In this document: in pieces, positions 1 through 8,736 of the stretch | Layout of the letters: each line of letters opens with the position of its first letter | How positions within the stretch are numbered: position 1 is the first letter of the stretch | Source of the DNA: Lucifugimonas sp038150225 | GTDB taxonomy: Bacteria; Chloroflexota; Dehalococcoidia; Lucifugimonadales; Lucifugimonadaceae | Assembly (NCBI GenBank): GCA_038150225.1 | Contig: JAYQWG010000001.1 | Location: 69,467-133,466, forward strand | Length of the DNA: 64,000 bases | Direction: 5' to 3' | The notes under the pieces: generated by a model | Database searches by the model: none | What the model saw: the letters and a program-made list of their open reading frames with translations, nothing else | What the model was told of the DNA's origin: nothing | Program-made: the position numbers and the translations under genes

Positions 1-468
1 GCAGTGACCGGAATTGCTGTCGACCGCAACGTCGGAAAAATCACCGTCAGAGGTGTAATCGACCGACCCGGAGTTGCAGCAGGACTTCTTGAGCCTCTCG
101 CAGATGCAGGTGTGAGCGTTGACGTAATCGTGCAGAACGCCAGCGCTGACGGCACGACCGACTTTACGTTCACAGTCGCGCAGGCAAGTGTTGAGCAAGC
201 AGCGGAAATCATTCGGTCACAGTCCGACGTTGAATTCAGCGAAGTTGTGACTGGAACAAATCTTGCGAAGGTCAGCATTGTCGGCACCGGGATGGAAAAC
301 GCCCCCGGTTACGCTGCAAGGATGTTCGCAACTTTGTCCAGCCTCGGTGTGAACATCGACATGATCACAACATCAGAAATTCGAATCACGACAATTATCG
401 AGAAAGATCAGCTTCAAACAGCGGTCCAGGCATTGCACGATGCTTTCGAACTCGAGAAGACTGATTAA
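1..468 (+). CDS. lysC: Aspartate kinase, C-terminal ACT-domain part (5' truncated by window edge)
   Basis: The reading frame is open from the first base, so the gene begins before the window and only the last 155 codons are seen. What remains is the tandem ACT regulatory region of aspartokinase: an ACT-like stretch with RPGVAAGLLEPLADAGVSVD near residues 22-41, and a second one with the sequence KVSIVGTGMENAPGYAARMF, then LGVNIDMITTSEI and a short acidic tail. In this family the domains bind lysine and/or threonine and inhibit phosphorylation of aspartate, the first step to lysine, threonine and methionine. The GTG at base 4 is internal and should not be taken as the start. lysA for the same pathway lies 12 kb downstream. 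The catalytic domain cannot be checked here. Confidence 0.9.
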   Translation, partial: AVTGIAVDRNVGKITVRGVIDRPGVAAGLLEPLADAGVSVDVIVQNASADGTTDFTFTVAQASVEQAAEIIRSQSDVEFSEVVTGTNLAKVSIVGTGMENAPGYAARMFATLSSLGVNIDMITTSEIRITTIIEKDQLQTAVQALHDAFELEKTD

Positions 469-521
469 ACTTCTTACCTCTATCGGGACCTGACCCCGAA
501 TAAACGACTACGAAGTATCCA

Positions 522-1268
522 TTGGAAAATCCGTACCTAAGCGTCGTAATCCCTGCTTTCAACGAGCAAGTACGAATCGCGTCGACGGTTAACTCTCTGG
601 TCGAGTTCCTAAATGTATGGCTCCCCAAAGATCGCCAATGGGAACTGCTGGTGGTTGATGACGGGTCAAGTGATGACACCGCCAGCATAGTCAGTGAGAT
701 TGGCGTGAACGAACCACGTGTGCGAGTGATCAACGCTGAACATGGCGGCAAAGGGTCTGCCGTGCGTCGAGGGATGAGCGAAGCCAACGGTGACTGGCGA
801 TTCCTCTGTGATGCTGATCTCTCGATGCCCGCCGAACACCTGGGCAGATTTTTCGCTGATGATGACAATTCACCTAAATATGACATTTCTATTGCCTCTA
901 GAGAAGCACCCGGTGCGGTCAGGTACAACGAACCACGCAGCCGACACGTGAAAGGGCGCCTCTTCAATTACGCAGTGAAAGTTCTGGCGATGAGAGGTAT
1001 CGAGGACACTCAGTGCGGGTTCAAGTTGTTTTCGAAAGATGCTGCCGAGAAGCTATTTCCAAAGCAGTCGCTCGAAGGCTGGGCGTTCGACGTTGAGTTG
1101 TTGGTGATGGCGAAGAATGCTGGGTACTACATCGGCGAGATACCGATTGATTGGTACTACGGTGAAGGTTCGAAGATGACCTTGACCAAAGGCGTTCTTG
1201 CAGTGTTGGATGTCGCAAAGGTCGGTTTAAACAATTTGCTCGGGAAGTATCGCTTGGAGCGTGGCTAG
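522..1268 (+). CDS. Family 2 glycosyltransferase, dolichyl-phosphate glucosyltransferase (ALG5)-like
   Basis: A 248-residue GT-A fold enzyme. Visible motifs are VVIPAFNE (residues 8-15), VVDDGSSDD (44-52), the phosphate-contact loop GGKGSAVRRGM (75-85) and the metal-binding DADLSMP (97-103). This is the layout of the ALG5/DPG-synthase branch, which moves glucose from UDP-glucose to a polyprenyl phosphate at the membrane. No clear C-terminal membrane helix is visible. It starts with TTG and has no strong ribosome site. It overlaps the next gene by 8 bp, and a second polyprenyl-phosphate-type transferase follows one gene later, so both may supply lipid-linked sugars for a cell-surface glycan. 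The actual sugar is not readable from sequence. Confidence 0.85.
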   Translation: MENPYLSVVIPAFNEQVRIASTVNSLVEFLNVWLPKDRQWELLVVDDGSSDDTASIVSEIGVNEPRVRVINAEHGGKGSAVRRGMSEANGDWRFLCDADLSMPAEHLGRFFADDDNSPKYDISIASREAPGAVRYNEPRSRHVKGRLFNYAVKVLAMRGIEDTQCGFKLFSKDAAEKLFPKQSLEGWAFDVELLVMAKNAGYYIGEIPIDWYYGEGSKMTLTKGVLAVLDVAKVGLNNLLGKYRLERG

Positions 1269-1692
1269 CTCAATGTTCAGTAATCCGGACACCGAACAGA
1301 TTCGAGAAATCCTTTGCGCCTCTAAAAGGATTGCGGTAGTAGGTATTTCAAATCGCGACGACCGCGCCAGTCGATATGTATCTGAATACATGCAGCGAAA
1401 AGGCTACGAAGTAATTCCAGTCAATCCTGAGATTTCAGAATGGCAAGGGATCCCAACTTATAAGAGCGTCTCGGAGATACCGGTACCAGTCGATATAGTC
1501 GATGTGTTCAGGCGTTCTATTGCTACCGTCCCAGTTGCAGAGGACGTTGCGGGGACCGGTGCGAAGGTTCTATGGCTGCAGCAAGGGATTCACAACGAGG
1601 AAACTGCCCGGATTGCTCAAGATGCCGGAATGACCGTTGTGATGGACAAGTGCATTATGGTTGAGCACAAGGGCATGAAGCTCGGTCTATAG
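1261..1692 (+). CDS. CoA-binding domain protein (YccU-like)
   Basis: A 143-residue single-domain protein with a Rossmann-type CoA-binding fold. It has RIAVVGISNRDDRASR at the N-terminus, a following KGYEVIPVNP strand, and the family's VDVFRRS, LWLQQGI and MDKCIMVEHKG segments. It corresponds to the stand-alone form of the CoA-binding domain of succinyl-CoA synthetase alpha, without the catalytic partner domains. The molecular role of the family is unclear. The start GTG lies inside the end of the preceding glycosyltransferase and the stop is 2 bp from the next gene, so it is co-transcribed with two glycosyltransferases, although no functional link is known. Confidence 0.85.
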   Translation: MASSMFSNPDTEQIREILCASKRIAVVGISNRDDRASRYVSEYMQRKGYEVIPVNPEISEWQGIPTYKSVSEIPVPVDIVDVFRRSIATVPVAEDVAGTGAKVLWLQQGIHNEETARIAQDAGMTVVMDKCIMVEHKGMKLGL

Positions 1693-1694
1693 AT

Positions 1695-2438
1695 ATGACT
1701 TCAGAATCCGACACGGCGACCGAATCTCCGTTCAAGGTCGCGATTGTTATACCCACATACAACGAGGGGGAAACGCTTCCAGCTCTGGTTGAGAAAATCC
1801 GATCATTGGAAATCGACGGACTGGGTTTTGTAATAGTTGATGATGGCTCACCTGATGGCACAGGTGATATTGCCGATGGGATTGCTGACGAATTTCCTGG
1901 TGTGTTCATCGTTCTGCACCGCGAAGGAAAGCTGGGATTGGGGACTGCCTACATGGCAGGATTCCAAACTGCTCTTGACGCTGGTGCTGAGAAGATCATC
2001 GAGATGGACGCTGATCACTCCCACCCGCCCGAAGAACTACCTTCGATTGTCGAAAAGCTCAATTCTTCCGATGTGGTCGTCTCTTCCCGTTACACCCAAG
2101 GTGGTGGCGTCGATCCGAACTGGAGTTGGGGTCGCAAGCAGATCAGCTACTGGGGCAATGTAGGTATTCGTCTGGTACTCGGATTGAAGGTCAAGGACGC
2201 AACTGCAGGCTTCAAGGGATTCCGTCGATCTGCCCTCGAAACGATTGGGATTGACCGACTGAAACTTTCAGGGTTTGGATTTCAGGCGGAAGTTGCCTAC
2301 CGGTGTCAGCAGGCGAAGTTGAAAATCACTGAGCACCCCTATGTGTTCATGGAACGCACTGCAGGCAAATCAAAAATGTCCTTCGCAATTGTTGTCGAAG
2401 CCTTTTTCCGACTTTCCTGGCTCCGCATCCGAGGCTAA
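1695..2438 (+). CDS. Polyprenol (dolichol)-phosphate mannosyltransferase-like GT2
   Basis: A 247-residue enzyme of the DPM1 type. Motifs: VIPTYNEGETL (residues 19-29), VDDGSPDGT (48-56), HREGKLGLGTAYMAGF (around 73-88) and the metal site EMDADHSHPPE just past residue 100. DPM1 enzymes transfer mannose from GDP-mannose to a polyprenyl phosphate on the cytoplasmic face of the membrane. No C-terminal transmembrane pair is present, matching the short soluble DPM1 class. It sits 2 bp after the CoA-binding gene and 2 bp before mtnA, in a tight forward run. The sugar donor is inferred from the family only. Confidence 0.88.
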   Translation: MTSESDTATESPFKVAIVIPTYNEGETLPALVEKIRSLEIDGLGFVIVDDGSPDGTGDIADGIADEFPGVFIVLHREGKLGLGTAYMAGFQTALDAGAEKIIEMDADHSHPPEELPSIVEKLNSSDVVVSSRYTQGGGVDPNWSWGRKQISYWGNVGIRLVLGLKVKDATAGFKGFRRSALETIGIDRLKLSGFGFQAEVAYRCQQAKLKITEHPYVFMERTAGKSKMSFAIVVEAFFRLSWLRIRG

Positions 2439-2440
2439 AA

Positions 2441-3451
2441 ATGCGAGTCGAAGGGCAAGACTACCGCGCTGTCTGGTGGTCGAACGATTCGATCGAATAT
2501 GTCTATCAGCGACTAATCCCGTACAAACTTGAAATCGCTACTGCTTCGAATCTAGAAGAAGTCGAAGATGCCATAGTTTCAATGGGAGTCAGAGGTGCTC
2601 CGACGATTGGCGTTATGGCGGCGTACGGATTGGCTTTGGCAATCAAAGCGGGAGTAGAACCTCGAATCGCCTATGATCGCCTCCTTGCAACTCGTCCTAC
2701 TGCTGTGAACCTCAAGGTTGGGTTAGACCGGATAATCTCGTCAAACGACGATCCTCTTCAAACAGCCAGAGATTTCGATGACAGCGAAGTTGCAGCGGCA
2801 AAACGCATCGGCGAACACGGTAACTCGCTGGTTAATCGAGATGCCCGCATTCTTACTCACTGCAACACGGGTTGGCTTGCCGCCCAGGACTGGGGCACAG
2901 CCGCGGCTGTCATCTTCAAATCCCAGCGAGCTGGCAAGAGTCCGTTTGTTTATGTGAGCGAAACACGCCCTCGTCTCCAAGGCTCACGCCTTACTGCCTG
3001 GGAGATGGCGAACGAATCGATTGGTCACGCCGTTATTGCCGATGGAGCTTCCGCACAACTGATGCGACAGGGCAAAGTCGACATGGTTGTTGTTGGCGCG
3101 GATCGTGTAGCTGCCAACGGTGACACTGCTAACAAAATTGGGACTTATGCTCACGCTATTGCGGCGAAAGCACATGGAGTCGATTTTTACGTCGCAGCCC
3201 CGGTTTCGACAAGCGATGTGACCACTCCTTCGGGAGACCAGATCGAAATTGAGGATCTTGATCCAGACGAGGTGCTCTCGATTCGGGGTGTCACCCGGTC
3301 TGGTGAGATCGAAACTGTGCGGATCGCCTCGGACCGGTCCACTGCAATCAACCCAGCTTTCGACGTAACACCGGCGGATCTAATTACCGGGCTCATCACC
3401 GACCAGGGAATAATCGATCCTTCAATCGAAGCAATTTCGTCACTGTTTTAG
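2441..3451 (+). CDS. mtnA: S-methyl-5-thioribose-1-phosphate isomerase
   Basis: At 336 residues this is the expected size for MtnA, which isomerises methylthioribose-1-phosphate to methylthioribulose-1-phosphate in methionine salvage. Motifs seen: RGAPTIGVMAAYG (51-63), THCNTG with the catalytic cysteine at 141, YVSETRPRLQGSRLTAWE (171-188) and VVVGADRVAANGDTANKIGT with the catalytic aspartate at 221. All key residues are kept. No other methionine-salvage gene is in the window. It could instead be the related ribose-1,5-bisphosphate isomerase or eIF2B-like branch, but the motif set fits MtnA best. It is the last gene of the forward run starting at 522, followed by a hairpin. Confidence 0.93.
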   Translation: MRVEGQDYRAVWWSNDSIEYVYQRLIPYKLEIATASNLEEVEDAIVSMGVRGAPTIGVMAAYGLALAIKAGVEPRIAYDRLLATRPTAVNLKVGLDRIISSNDDPLQTARDFDDSEVAAAKRIGEHGNSLVNRDARILTHCNTGWLAAQDWGTAAAVIFKSQRAGKSPFVYVSETRPRLQGSRLTAWEMANESIGHAVIADGASAQLMRQGKVDMVVVGADRVAANGDTANKIGTYAHAIAAKAHGVDFYVAAPVSTSDVTTPSGDQIEIEDLDPDEVLSIRGVTRSGEIETVRIASDRSTAINPAFDVTPADLITGLITDQGIIDPSIEAISSLF

Positions 3452-3468
3452 TCCGCTCTAGAACACTT

Positions 3469-3502
3469 GGTTTCAGGCCGGACGAGACTCGGCCGTCAAA
3501 CC
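3469..3502 (+). terminator. Stem-loop after mtnA, possible terminator
   Basis: Two stacked complementary blocks, GGTTT/AAACC (3469-3473 with 3498-3502) and GGCCG/CGGCC (3476-3480 with 3490-3494), form a hairpin with a 9-base loop 17 bp after the mtnA stop. No T-tract follows, so intrinsic termination is uncertain. Confidence 0.35.
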
Positions 3503-3663
3503 TAAATCACAAGTTTGGCACACCGAAAACCTACGTGCTAACTCACAGCAAAAGTCTGTGTACACACGAGGTGACTGCCCTTTTTCTCGATATATCACGT
3601 CTATAGCGAAAAATTTGAGTGCTACATACGGGCATAGAAAGCCCAATTCCAGACGAAGTAGAA

Positions 3664-4491
3664 ATGGTTACACAGCGACAGGCATATACCTCCGTAAAGT
3701 CCTTCAAAGCAATTGAATCAGAGGCCATTGATCACGCCCTTGAAGGACAATGGGATGAAGCTGTTTCCAGCAATCTAGCTGGTTTGGAACTCAACGCTAA
3801 CGATGTCGGTTGCCATAACCGACTGGCGAAGGCTTACATCGGACTCAGCAGGTATACCGAGGCTCGCAAGCATCTCAAACACGCCCTCTCTGTTGATCCG
3901 ATGAACCGGGTAGCCAAGCGTCAATTAGAACGCCTTTCAAACCTGGACAGTAACGGTATTGCCCATCGTACATCCGGTGGCGGTGCGACCAACTCCGCTT
4001 TATTTATTTCTGACCCTGCAATTGCCACGGTAAGCGAACTCAAGAAAGTCGCAAAACCGGATGTTCTGGCATCTGTTTCTCCCGGCGACAAACTCAAGAT
4101 GAACATCGACCGGGCAATCACGCTGGAAACTAAGGCAGGTGATTACGTCGGCACCATGGAAGTCAGAATCGCTACCCGACTTTCAAAGCTCATCGCTACG
4201 GGCAACAAATATGAAGTGCTGGCAGCAAAACTTTCTGATTCAGAAGTGATCGTGGTCGTTAGGGAAACAAAGCGTTCGGCTGACAACGAGCGAAACGCAT
4301 CCTTCCCGTCCTATCTCCAGAAGAAGATTGGTGACTTTGACATTGATGATCCTATGGACATCAACGATGAAGTTCGTATGGAAGACGACATGGACGAAAT
4401 GCTGCCTGAACCAGGTGAAGGTGACGCCATGAAGTCAATCCTACGAGGGGACTTCGGTAACTCAGGACAGGACGCTAGCCTGAATTTCTAG
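3664..4491 (+). CDS. TPR-repeat protein of unknown function
   Basis: The N-terminal third carries two to three tetratricopeptide-like helical repeats: ALEGQWDEAVSSNLAGLEL, DVGCHNRLAKAYIGLSRYTE and ARKHLKHALSVDPMNRVAK. The rest is a mixed region with GDYVGTMEVRIATRLSKLI and a very acidic C-terminus rich in Asp, Glu and Met. No signal peptide or membrane helix is seen, so it is probably a cytoplasmic scaffold or adaptor. ATG 3664 is used here; an in-frame GTG at 3619 would add 15 residues, and neither has a convincing ribosome site. It converges on the next gene with a 4 bp tail overlap. I do not recognise the C-terminal domain. Confidence 0.75.
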   Translation: MVTQRQAYTSVKSFKAIESEAIDHALEGQWDEAVSSNLAGLELNANDVGCHNRLAKAYIGLSRYTEARKHLKHALSVDPMNRVAKRQLERLSNLDSNGIAHRTSGGGATNSALFISDPAIATVSELKKVAKPDVLASVSPGDKLKMNIDRAITLETKAGDYVGTMEVRIATRLSKLIATGNKYEVLAAKLSDSEVIVVVRETKRSADNERNASFPSYLQKKIGDFDIDDPMDINDEVRMEDDMDEMLPEPGEGDAMKSILRGDFGNSGQDASLNF

Positions 4492-5828
4492 GCGTATCCG
4501 TTTCGTTCAAGCACAGTGCGGACCGCTGTAACAAAGCGGTCGACATCTTCCCGTGTGTGCTGCGTTGATACATTGCCAGCACACCGGTTCGACATAACGA
4601 ATCCCTCGTTCAACAGCCCGATAAACATGATGTTGAGCAAGTTTTTGTCGTTGGTTGCGAACGTCCGGTAGTCGATTACTTCCTCGGAAGTGAACTGGAG
4701 TGCAAACAGAGAAGCTACTCCCGTAACTCCCATTGGTACCTCGAGTTCGGCGAATAACGATCTCAACTTGTCTCGCAGGTAGTCTCCAAGCGAATCCAGG
4801 TACTCGTATTTGTCCGGGGTCAGAGATTCGAGCGTTGCAACACCAGCAGCAGCAGTCATAGGATTGCCGTTGAACGTACCTGCGTGCTGAACCTTTGCAC
4901 CGCCGTTCGACGGATCCCATAGCTCCATGATGTCGTCACGACCGCCGAATGCTCCAACGGGCATGCCGCCACCGATTACCTTGCCGAAGCAGGTCAAATC
5001 AGGGTTAATGTTGTAATAGTCTTGGGCTCCTCCGTAGGCAATCCGGAATGCGATTACCTCGTCGAAGATCAAGAGGATTCCGAGCTCATCAGTGACTCGC
5101 CTCAAGCCTTCAAGAAATTCAGGTTTGGCAGGAACCATTCCGCACTGACCGTTGACTGGCTCGACAATCACGGCTGCCAGTTCATCTGCGTGTTCACGGA
5201 TGATTCGTTCTGCAACTTCAATGTTGTTGAACGGAGCAATGTATATATCGTCGACGGCAGCTTCAGAAATTCCCGGAAATGCTGCCACTGACTCAGGTGA
5301 GTCGGCCTCGCCCGCCTTATCGAGGGGTGGCACGACGCTGATTTGGATAGCGTCATGATTGCCGTGGTAGGCACCTTCGCACTTCACTAACTTCTGTTTA
5401 CCGGTGAAAGCCCTTGCTGCACGAATCGCGTTCAAGGTCGCTTCGGTACCGGTGTTCACGAATCTGACTTTGTCGAGCGAAGGAACTCGCTCTGTCATCA
5501 ACTCTGCCCAGCGCACGACCGGTGGAGTTGGTGCAGGGAACGAAAAGCCGTGTTCGACCTGTTCTCGAACGGCCTCGACAACCTCTGCAGGTCGGTGACC
5601 GAGGATTAAGGTAGTCATGTTGTTGACGAAATCGGTGCGTTCATTTCCATCAACATCTGTGAGAATCGTGCCGTTGCCGTATGTCATGTACAGCGGGAAC
5701 GGATCCCAGAAAATCGAGTTTCGACTGTCCCCGCCCGGCATGTGCTGTGTCGCCTTTTTATGAAGCTCTTCCGATTTCGGGTTGGCAGCTACATAACTGG
5801 CTATTTCGCGCTCGAGTGGAGTAGTCAT
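4488..5828 (-). CDS. Class III aminotransferase, glutamate-1-semialdehyde aminomutase (HemL)-like
   Basis: A 446-residue PLP enzyme with the HemL-type signature set: NTGTEATLNAIRAARAFTG (125-143), EGAYHGNHD (151-159), IFDEVIAFR (254-262) and the Schiff-base lysine at 283 in CFGKVIGGGMPVGAFGG. HemL converts glutamate-1-semialdehyde to 5-aminolevulinate for tetrapyrroles. No other haem or cobalamin gene lies nearby, and several HemL paralogues act on other amino or keto substrates, so a specific hemL call is not justified. It is the last gene of a recF-sirtuin-aminotransferase run, 20 bp after the sirtuin. Its start ATG is preceded by a weak purine-rich site. Confidence 0.85.
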   Translation of the reverse strand: MTTPLEREIASYVAANPKSEELHKKATQHMPGGDSRNSIFWDPFPLYMTYGNGTILTDVDGNERTDFVNNMTTLILGHRPAEVVEAVREQVEHGFSFPAPTPPVVRWAELMTERVPSLDKVRFVNTGTEATLNAIRAARAFTGKQKLVKCEGAYHGNHDAIQISVVPPLDKAGEADSPESVAAFPGISEAAVDDIYIAPFNNIEVAERIIREHADELAAVIVEPVNGQCGMVPAKPEFLEGLRRVTDELGILLIFDEVIAFRIAYGGAQDYYNINPDLTCFGKVIGGGMPVGAFGGRDDIMELWDPSNGGAKVQHAGTFNGNPMTAAAGVATLESLTPDKYEYLDSLGDYLRDKLRSLFAELEVPMGVTGVASLFALQFTSEEVIDYRTFATNDKNLLNIMFIGLLNEGFVMSNRCAGNVSTQHTREDVDRFVTAVRTVLERNGYA

Positions 5829-5848
5829 TTCAATTGATCTCGGTATGG

Positions 5849-6643
5849 TCAGTTCAATTCTGCAGCGAGCGAAGTTAGTGCCGCTCCTGCTGTGGCGCGT
5901 AAAGATATCGCAGAAATATCGGTAATTTTCGTATCTGCGGGATTAATCTCGACGATTGTTGCTCCGGCAGCTTCTGCAATCCAGATCAATCCACTCGCCG
6001 GTCGCACAGTTGCCGAGGTTCCTATAGCGAGCACGCAGTCAGCTCGCTCGATCTCTTCTTTTGCTGCATCCATGACATCGGGCGGGATCGGTTCTCCGAA
6101 CATTACCGTGTCGAATTTGACTACCCCGCCGCAGTGTTTGCATGGGTCAGGGATAAACAGAGGCACGAAATCGCCTAGCGAAACTCGATCGTTGCACTCG
6201 ATACACCTTAGTTTCTGCCGATTACCGTGTATCTCTATCAGGTTCTCGATACCAACTTTCTCATCGAGCCCATCAATGTTTTGAGTGATTACCGCATCTA
6301 TGTCACCACCATTTGCAAGCTCAGCCAGCGCGTAATGACCGGAGTGCGGTTCAGCTTTATTTAGTGCGTGGCGCAACTCATTGATGTGACCGTCGATTTC
6401 TTCGTTCACGCGCTTGGACCACCACTTAGTCGGATCCTTTTTGAACTGCGCGTAGCCGTCCATCGGTGGAGTGCCATGCTTGGTCCATAGCCCTCCGGTT
6501 CCTCGGAACGGTGGAATTCCACTTTCGACCGACATCCCGGCACCGGTCATTGCTACGACGTGTTCGGAATACCGAATTCGATCGGCAATTTCGGCAACCT
6601 GTGCTTGTTGAACGCTGTTGAGTTGTGGCGCAACTTTATGCAT
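5849..6643 (-). CDS. cobB: SIR2-family NAD-dependent protein deacylase
   Basis: A 264-residue sirtuin when started at the ATG at 6643, which overlaps the recF stop by 8 bp; a longer in-frame start at 6727 would lie deep inside recF. NAD-site motifs: GAGMSVESGIPPFRG (34-48), TQNIDG (120-125), catalytic His139 in EIHGN, and IGTSATVRPASG. The zinc ribbon cysteines are 147, 150, 168 and 171. These enzymes remove acyl groups from lysines, releasing nicotinamide and O-acyl-ADP-ribose. Oddities: the usual GIPDFRG aspartate is proline, and TQNIDGLH has Asp in place of His. Translation coupling to recF is implied by the overlap. Confidence 0.9.
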   Translation of the reverse strand: MHKVAPQLNSVQQAQVAEIADRIRYSEHVVAMTGAGMSVESGIPPFRGTGGLWTKHGTPPMDGYAQFKKDPTKWWSKRVNEEIDGHINELRHALNKAEPHSGHYALAELANGGDIDAVITQNIDGLDEKVGIENLIEIHGNRQKLRCIECNDRVSLGDFVPLFIPDPCKHCGGVVKFDTVMFGEPIPPDVMDAAKEEIERADCVLAIGTSATVRPASGLIWIAEAAGATIVEINPADTKITDISAISLRATAGAALTSLAAELN

Positions 6644-7865
6644 CTGATTCAACCGAATCTTCGCTCGTGACAACTCCGTTGGTAACTTTGAACACAACTG
6701 CCTCTTTGACGTATGCGTCCGGCACAATACCGGGTTCCGTTGCGGTCAATAGCACTTGTTGATGTTTGGTGGCTGATTCAAGAACAAGTTCTCGTCTTCT
6801 GGGATCTAATTCAGAAAGTATGTCGTCGAGGGCAAGCACCGGCGAGCGACCGGTGACCTCGCGCACGAATACTGCTTCGGCGAGTTTTAGTGATAGGGCT
6901 ATAGTTCGCGACTGCCCTCGGGATGCATAACTTTGGGCGGGATTGCCGTTCAAAAAGATATCCAGGTCGTCTCGGTGCGGACCAATTACCGTAATCCCCT
7001 GTGCAATCTCTCGCCTGCGCAAGGCGGGTAGAGACTTCGCCATCTCACGCTCGATCATGTCTGCGTTCATTTCCGTGACATCTGGTGCGTGATCCGATGA
7101 CACGGATATCCGAGGTTTGTACTTGAGTGAAAGTTCATCACCATCCGTAAGTTCGCTGTGCGCTGGGACGGCGTGATCGTTGAGTCCGTCAACAGAACGT
7201 CTTCGAGCGTCGATAACTCGAGAACCCTCGTAGGCAAGTCTTTCATCCCAGAAGGTGAGTTCGTCTTCTTCTGACACTCCTTCCCTAACGCGACGGAGTA
7301 GCTGATTTCGTTGTGAAACAACTTGAGAGTAGCGCGAAAGAGATTTCAGGTACGTCGGATCGGACTGCGAGATGAGAATGTCCAAATATCGACGCCGGTT
7401 ACCGGGTGATCCGTGGATGATTTCGAGGTCATCGGCTTCGAAGAACACGATGTTTATGTTGCCTACAAAGTCGATTGCGGAGCGCTTGATGCCGTTAACG
7501 CGCAGCCCCTTACGGAACCCTTTTGATGCCCCTGTTTCTGCAACCCCTGTGACATCTACGTCGATCTGCGCCTGAACCGTTGAGTCGTCCTCGCGACCGA
7601 CACCCAGTATTTGCATGTGTCCACCAGAATCGGACAGACCCCAGTTCACGAGTTCACGCTCGTTCGATGATCTGGGAGACTTCGCTATGGCAAGCATGTA
7701 CACGGCTTCGAGCAAGTTGCTCTTGCCGTGACCGTTTTGACCATAGAACAGTGTCAGCCCAGGACTAAGGTCGAGCGCCGTCTCGGTGTGATTGCGAAAT
7801 CCAGTTAGTGAGAGTCTCGAAAGGTAAATCGTTCGACCTACTACTCGTAAAAGCCGCGAATGCAT
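6636..7865 (-). CDS. recF: DNA replication and repair protein RecF
   Basis: A 409-residue SMC-like ATPase with the Walker A motif GQNGHGKS (42-49), the signature region ASRGQSRTIALSLKLAEA, and the Walker B region LALDDILSELD around residue 347. RecF helps load RecA at single-strand gaps through RecOR. The length is a little above the common 360-375, partly because of an N-terminal extension before YLSRLSLTGFRNH; no better internal start codon is present. It is the first gene of a reverse run with the sirtuin and aminotransferase. The usual dnaA-dnaN-gyrB neighbours are absent, so this is not an origin region. Confidence 0.93.
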   Translation of the reverse strand: MHSRLLRVVGRTIYLSRLSLTGFRNHTETALDLSPGLTLFYGQNGHGKSNLLEAVYMLAIAKSPRSSNERELVNWGLSDSGGHMQILGVGREDDSTVQAQIDVDVTGVAETGASKGFRKGLRVNGIKRSAIDFVGNINIVFFEADDLEIIHGSPGNRRRYLDILISQSDPTYLKSLSRYSQVVSQRNQLLRRVREGVSEEDELTFWDERLAYEGSRVIDARRRSVDGLNDHAVPAHSELTDGDELSLKYKPRISVSSDHAPDVTEMNADMIEREMAKSLPALRRREIAQGITVIGPHRDDLDIFLNGNPAQSYASRGQSRTIALSLKLAEAVFVREVTGRSPVLALDDILSELDPRRRELVLESATKHQQVLLTATEPGIVPDAYVKEAVVFKVTNGVVTSEDSVESDA

Positions 7866-7938
7866 CCATGCGCCCGGGCTCTTTGACAGTTCAGATGGCA
7901 GGAGATTTTAGCAGTCGGGAGCGTCGAATCCGGTCGAT

Positions 7939-8136
7939 GTGGCATCAAATATTCGTGCACGGGTGAATGTGAAATCAATTGAAGTTGAACGGGTGGATGC
8001 ACAAGGTTGCCGCGTTAGTGATAACGGCACTTCTTCTTTAGTACCTGGAATGTTGCTCGAGCGAATTCAGTCTGTAAATGCCTTCTGGTTTTCGTGTAGC
8101 GATTTCTATCCGAACACCGAAATCTGGTCTCCCTGA
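7939..8136 (+). pseudogene. Possible C-terminal remnant of a DUF3179-type protein
   Basis: This 65-codon frame lies in the 343 bp space between the divergent recF and apt genes. Its end, SVNAFWF followed by DFYPNTEIW, resembles the conserved C-terminal tail of DUF3179 proteins, and the preceding GTSSLVPGMLLERIQ fits the strand before it. The rest of that roughly 300-residue domain is missing, and no promoter or ribosome site stands out. It is either a decayed tail or a chance short protein. The rest of the spacer shows nothing else I can name. Confidence 0.35.
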
Positions 8137-8208
8137 GAAGCTATTTTCGGAACATTGATGTAGTGAAAACGGGCGTAAAATGGAATATCCGAAACAAGCT
8201 CGCTCGCG

Positions 8209-8733
8209 GTGGCAACATTGGATATCAAATCACTCATACGGGATGTACCTGATTACCCAAACGAAGGAATCCTGTTCAAAGACCTGACTCCGGTAATGGC
8301 TGACCCTTCAGCAATGAAGCACATTACTTCGGCAATGGCTGATCACCTCGCTTCCAAGAACACCCAAGCTGTGGCGGCAATTGATGCCAGGGGTTTTATT
8401 TTTGGAGCCCCGGTTGCTGCTGAGCTCGGCGTTCCATTTGTGCCTTTGCGAAAAGAAGGCAAGTTGCCTCCCCCGGTCATAGGGACTGATTACGAACTCG
8501 AATACGGGACAGCCCGACTCGAAACAAGCGCAAACTCTCTGACTTCTGGATTGAACGTAGCTGTTCTGGACGATCTGCTTGCGACGGGCGGGACGGCAGC
8601 TGCGGGCGCGAAATTACTTGAGTCTCAAGGCGCCAATATTGTGACGATGGCATTCCTGGTGGAACTGACGTTCCTAGAAGGACGATCCGTGCTCCCGAAT
8701 GGCGTCGATGTTTATTCGATGGTGCAGTACTAG
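8209..8733 (+). CDS. apt: Adenine phosphoribosyltransferase
   Basis: At 174 residues this is the standard length for Apt, which makes AMP from adenine and PRPP for purine salvage. The PRPP-binding motif VAVLDDLLATGGTA spans 118-131, and the N-terminal IRDVPDYPNEGILFKDLTP is typical of the family. AIDARGFIFGAPVA (58-71) and PLRKEGKLP (79-87) are also kept. It starts with GTG. The HAD gene begins 3 bp after its stop, so the two are probably one transcript. Confidence 0.95.
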   Translation: MATLDIKSLIRDVPDYPNEGILFKDLTPVMADPSAMKHITSAMADHLASKNTQAVAAIDARGFIFGAPVAAELGVPFVPLRKEGKLPPPVIGTDYELEYGTARLETSANSLTSGLNVAVLDDLLATGGTAAAGAKLLESQGANIVTMAFLVELTFLEGRSVLPNGVDVYSMVQY

Positions 8734-8736
8734 GTC

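Noticed and set aside
5022..5598. Forward frames opposite the HemL-like aminotransferase
   Set aside because: They are shadows of the reverse gene, which has a full motif set.
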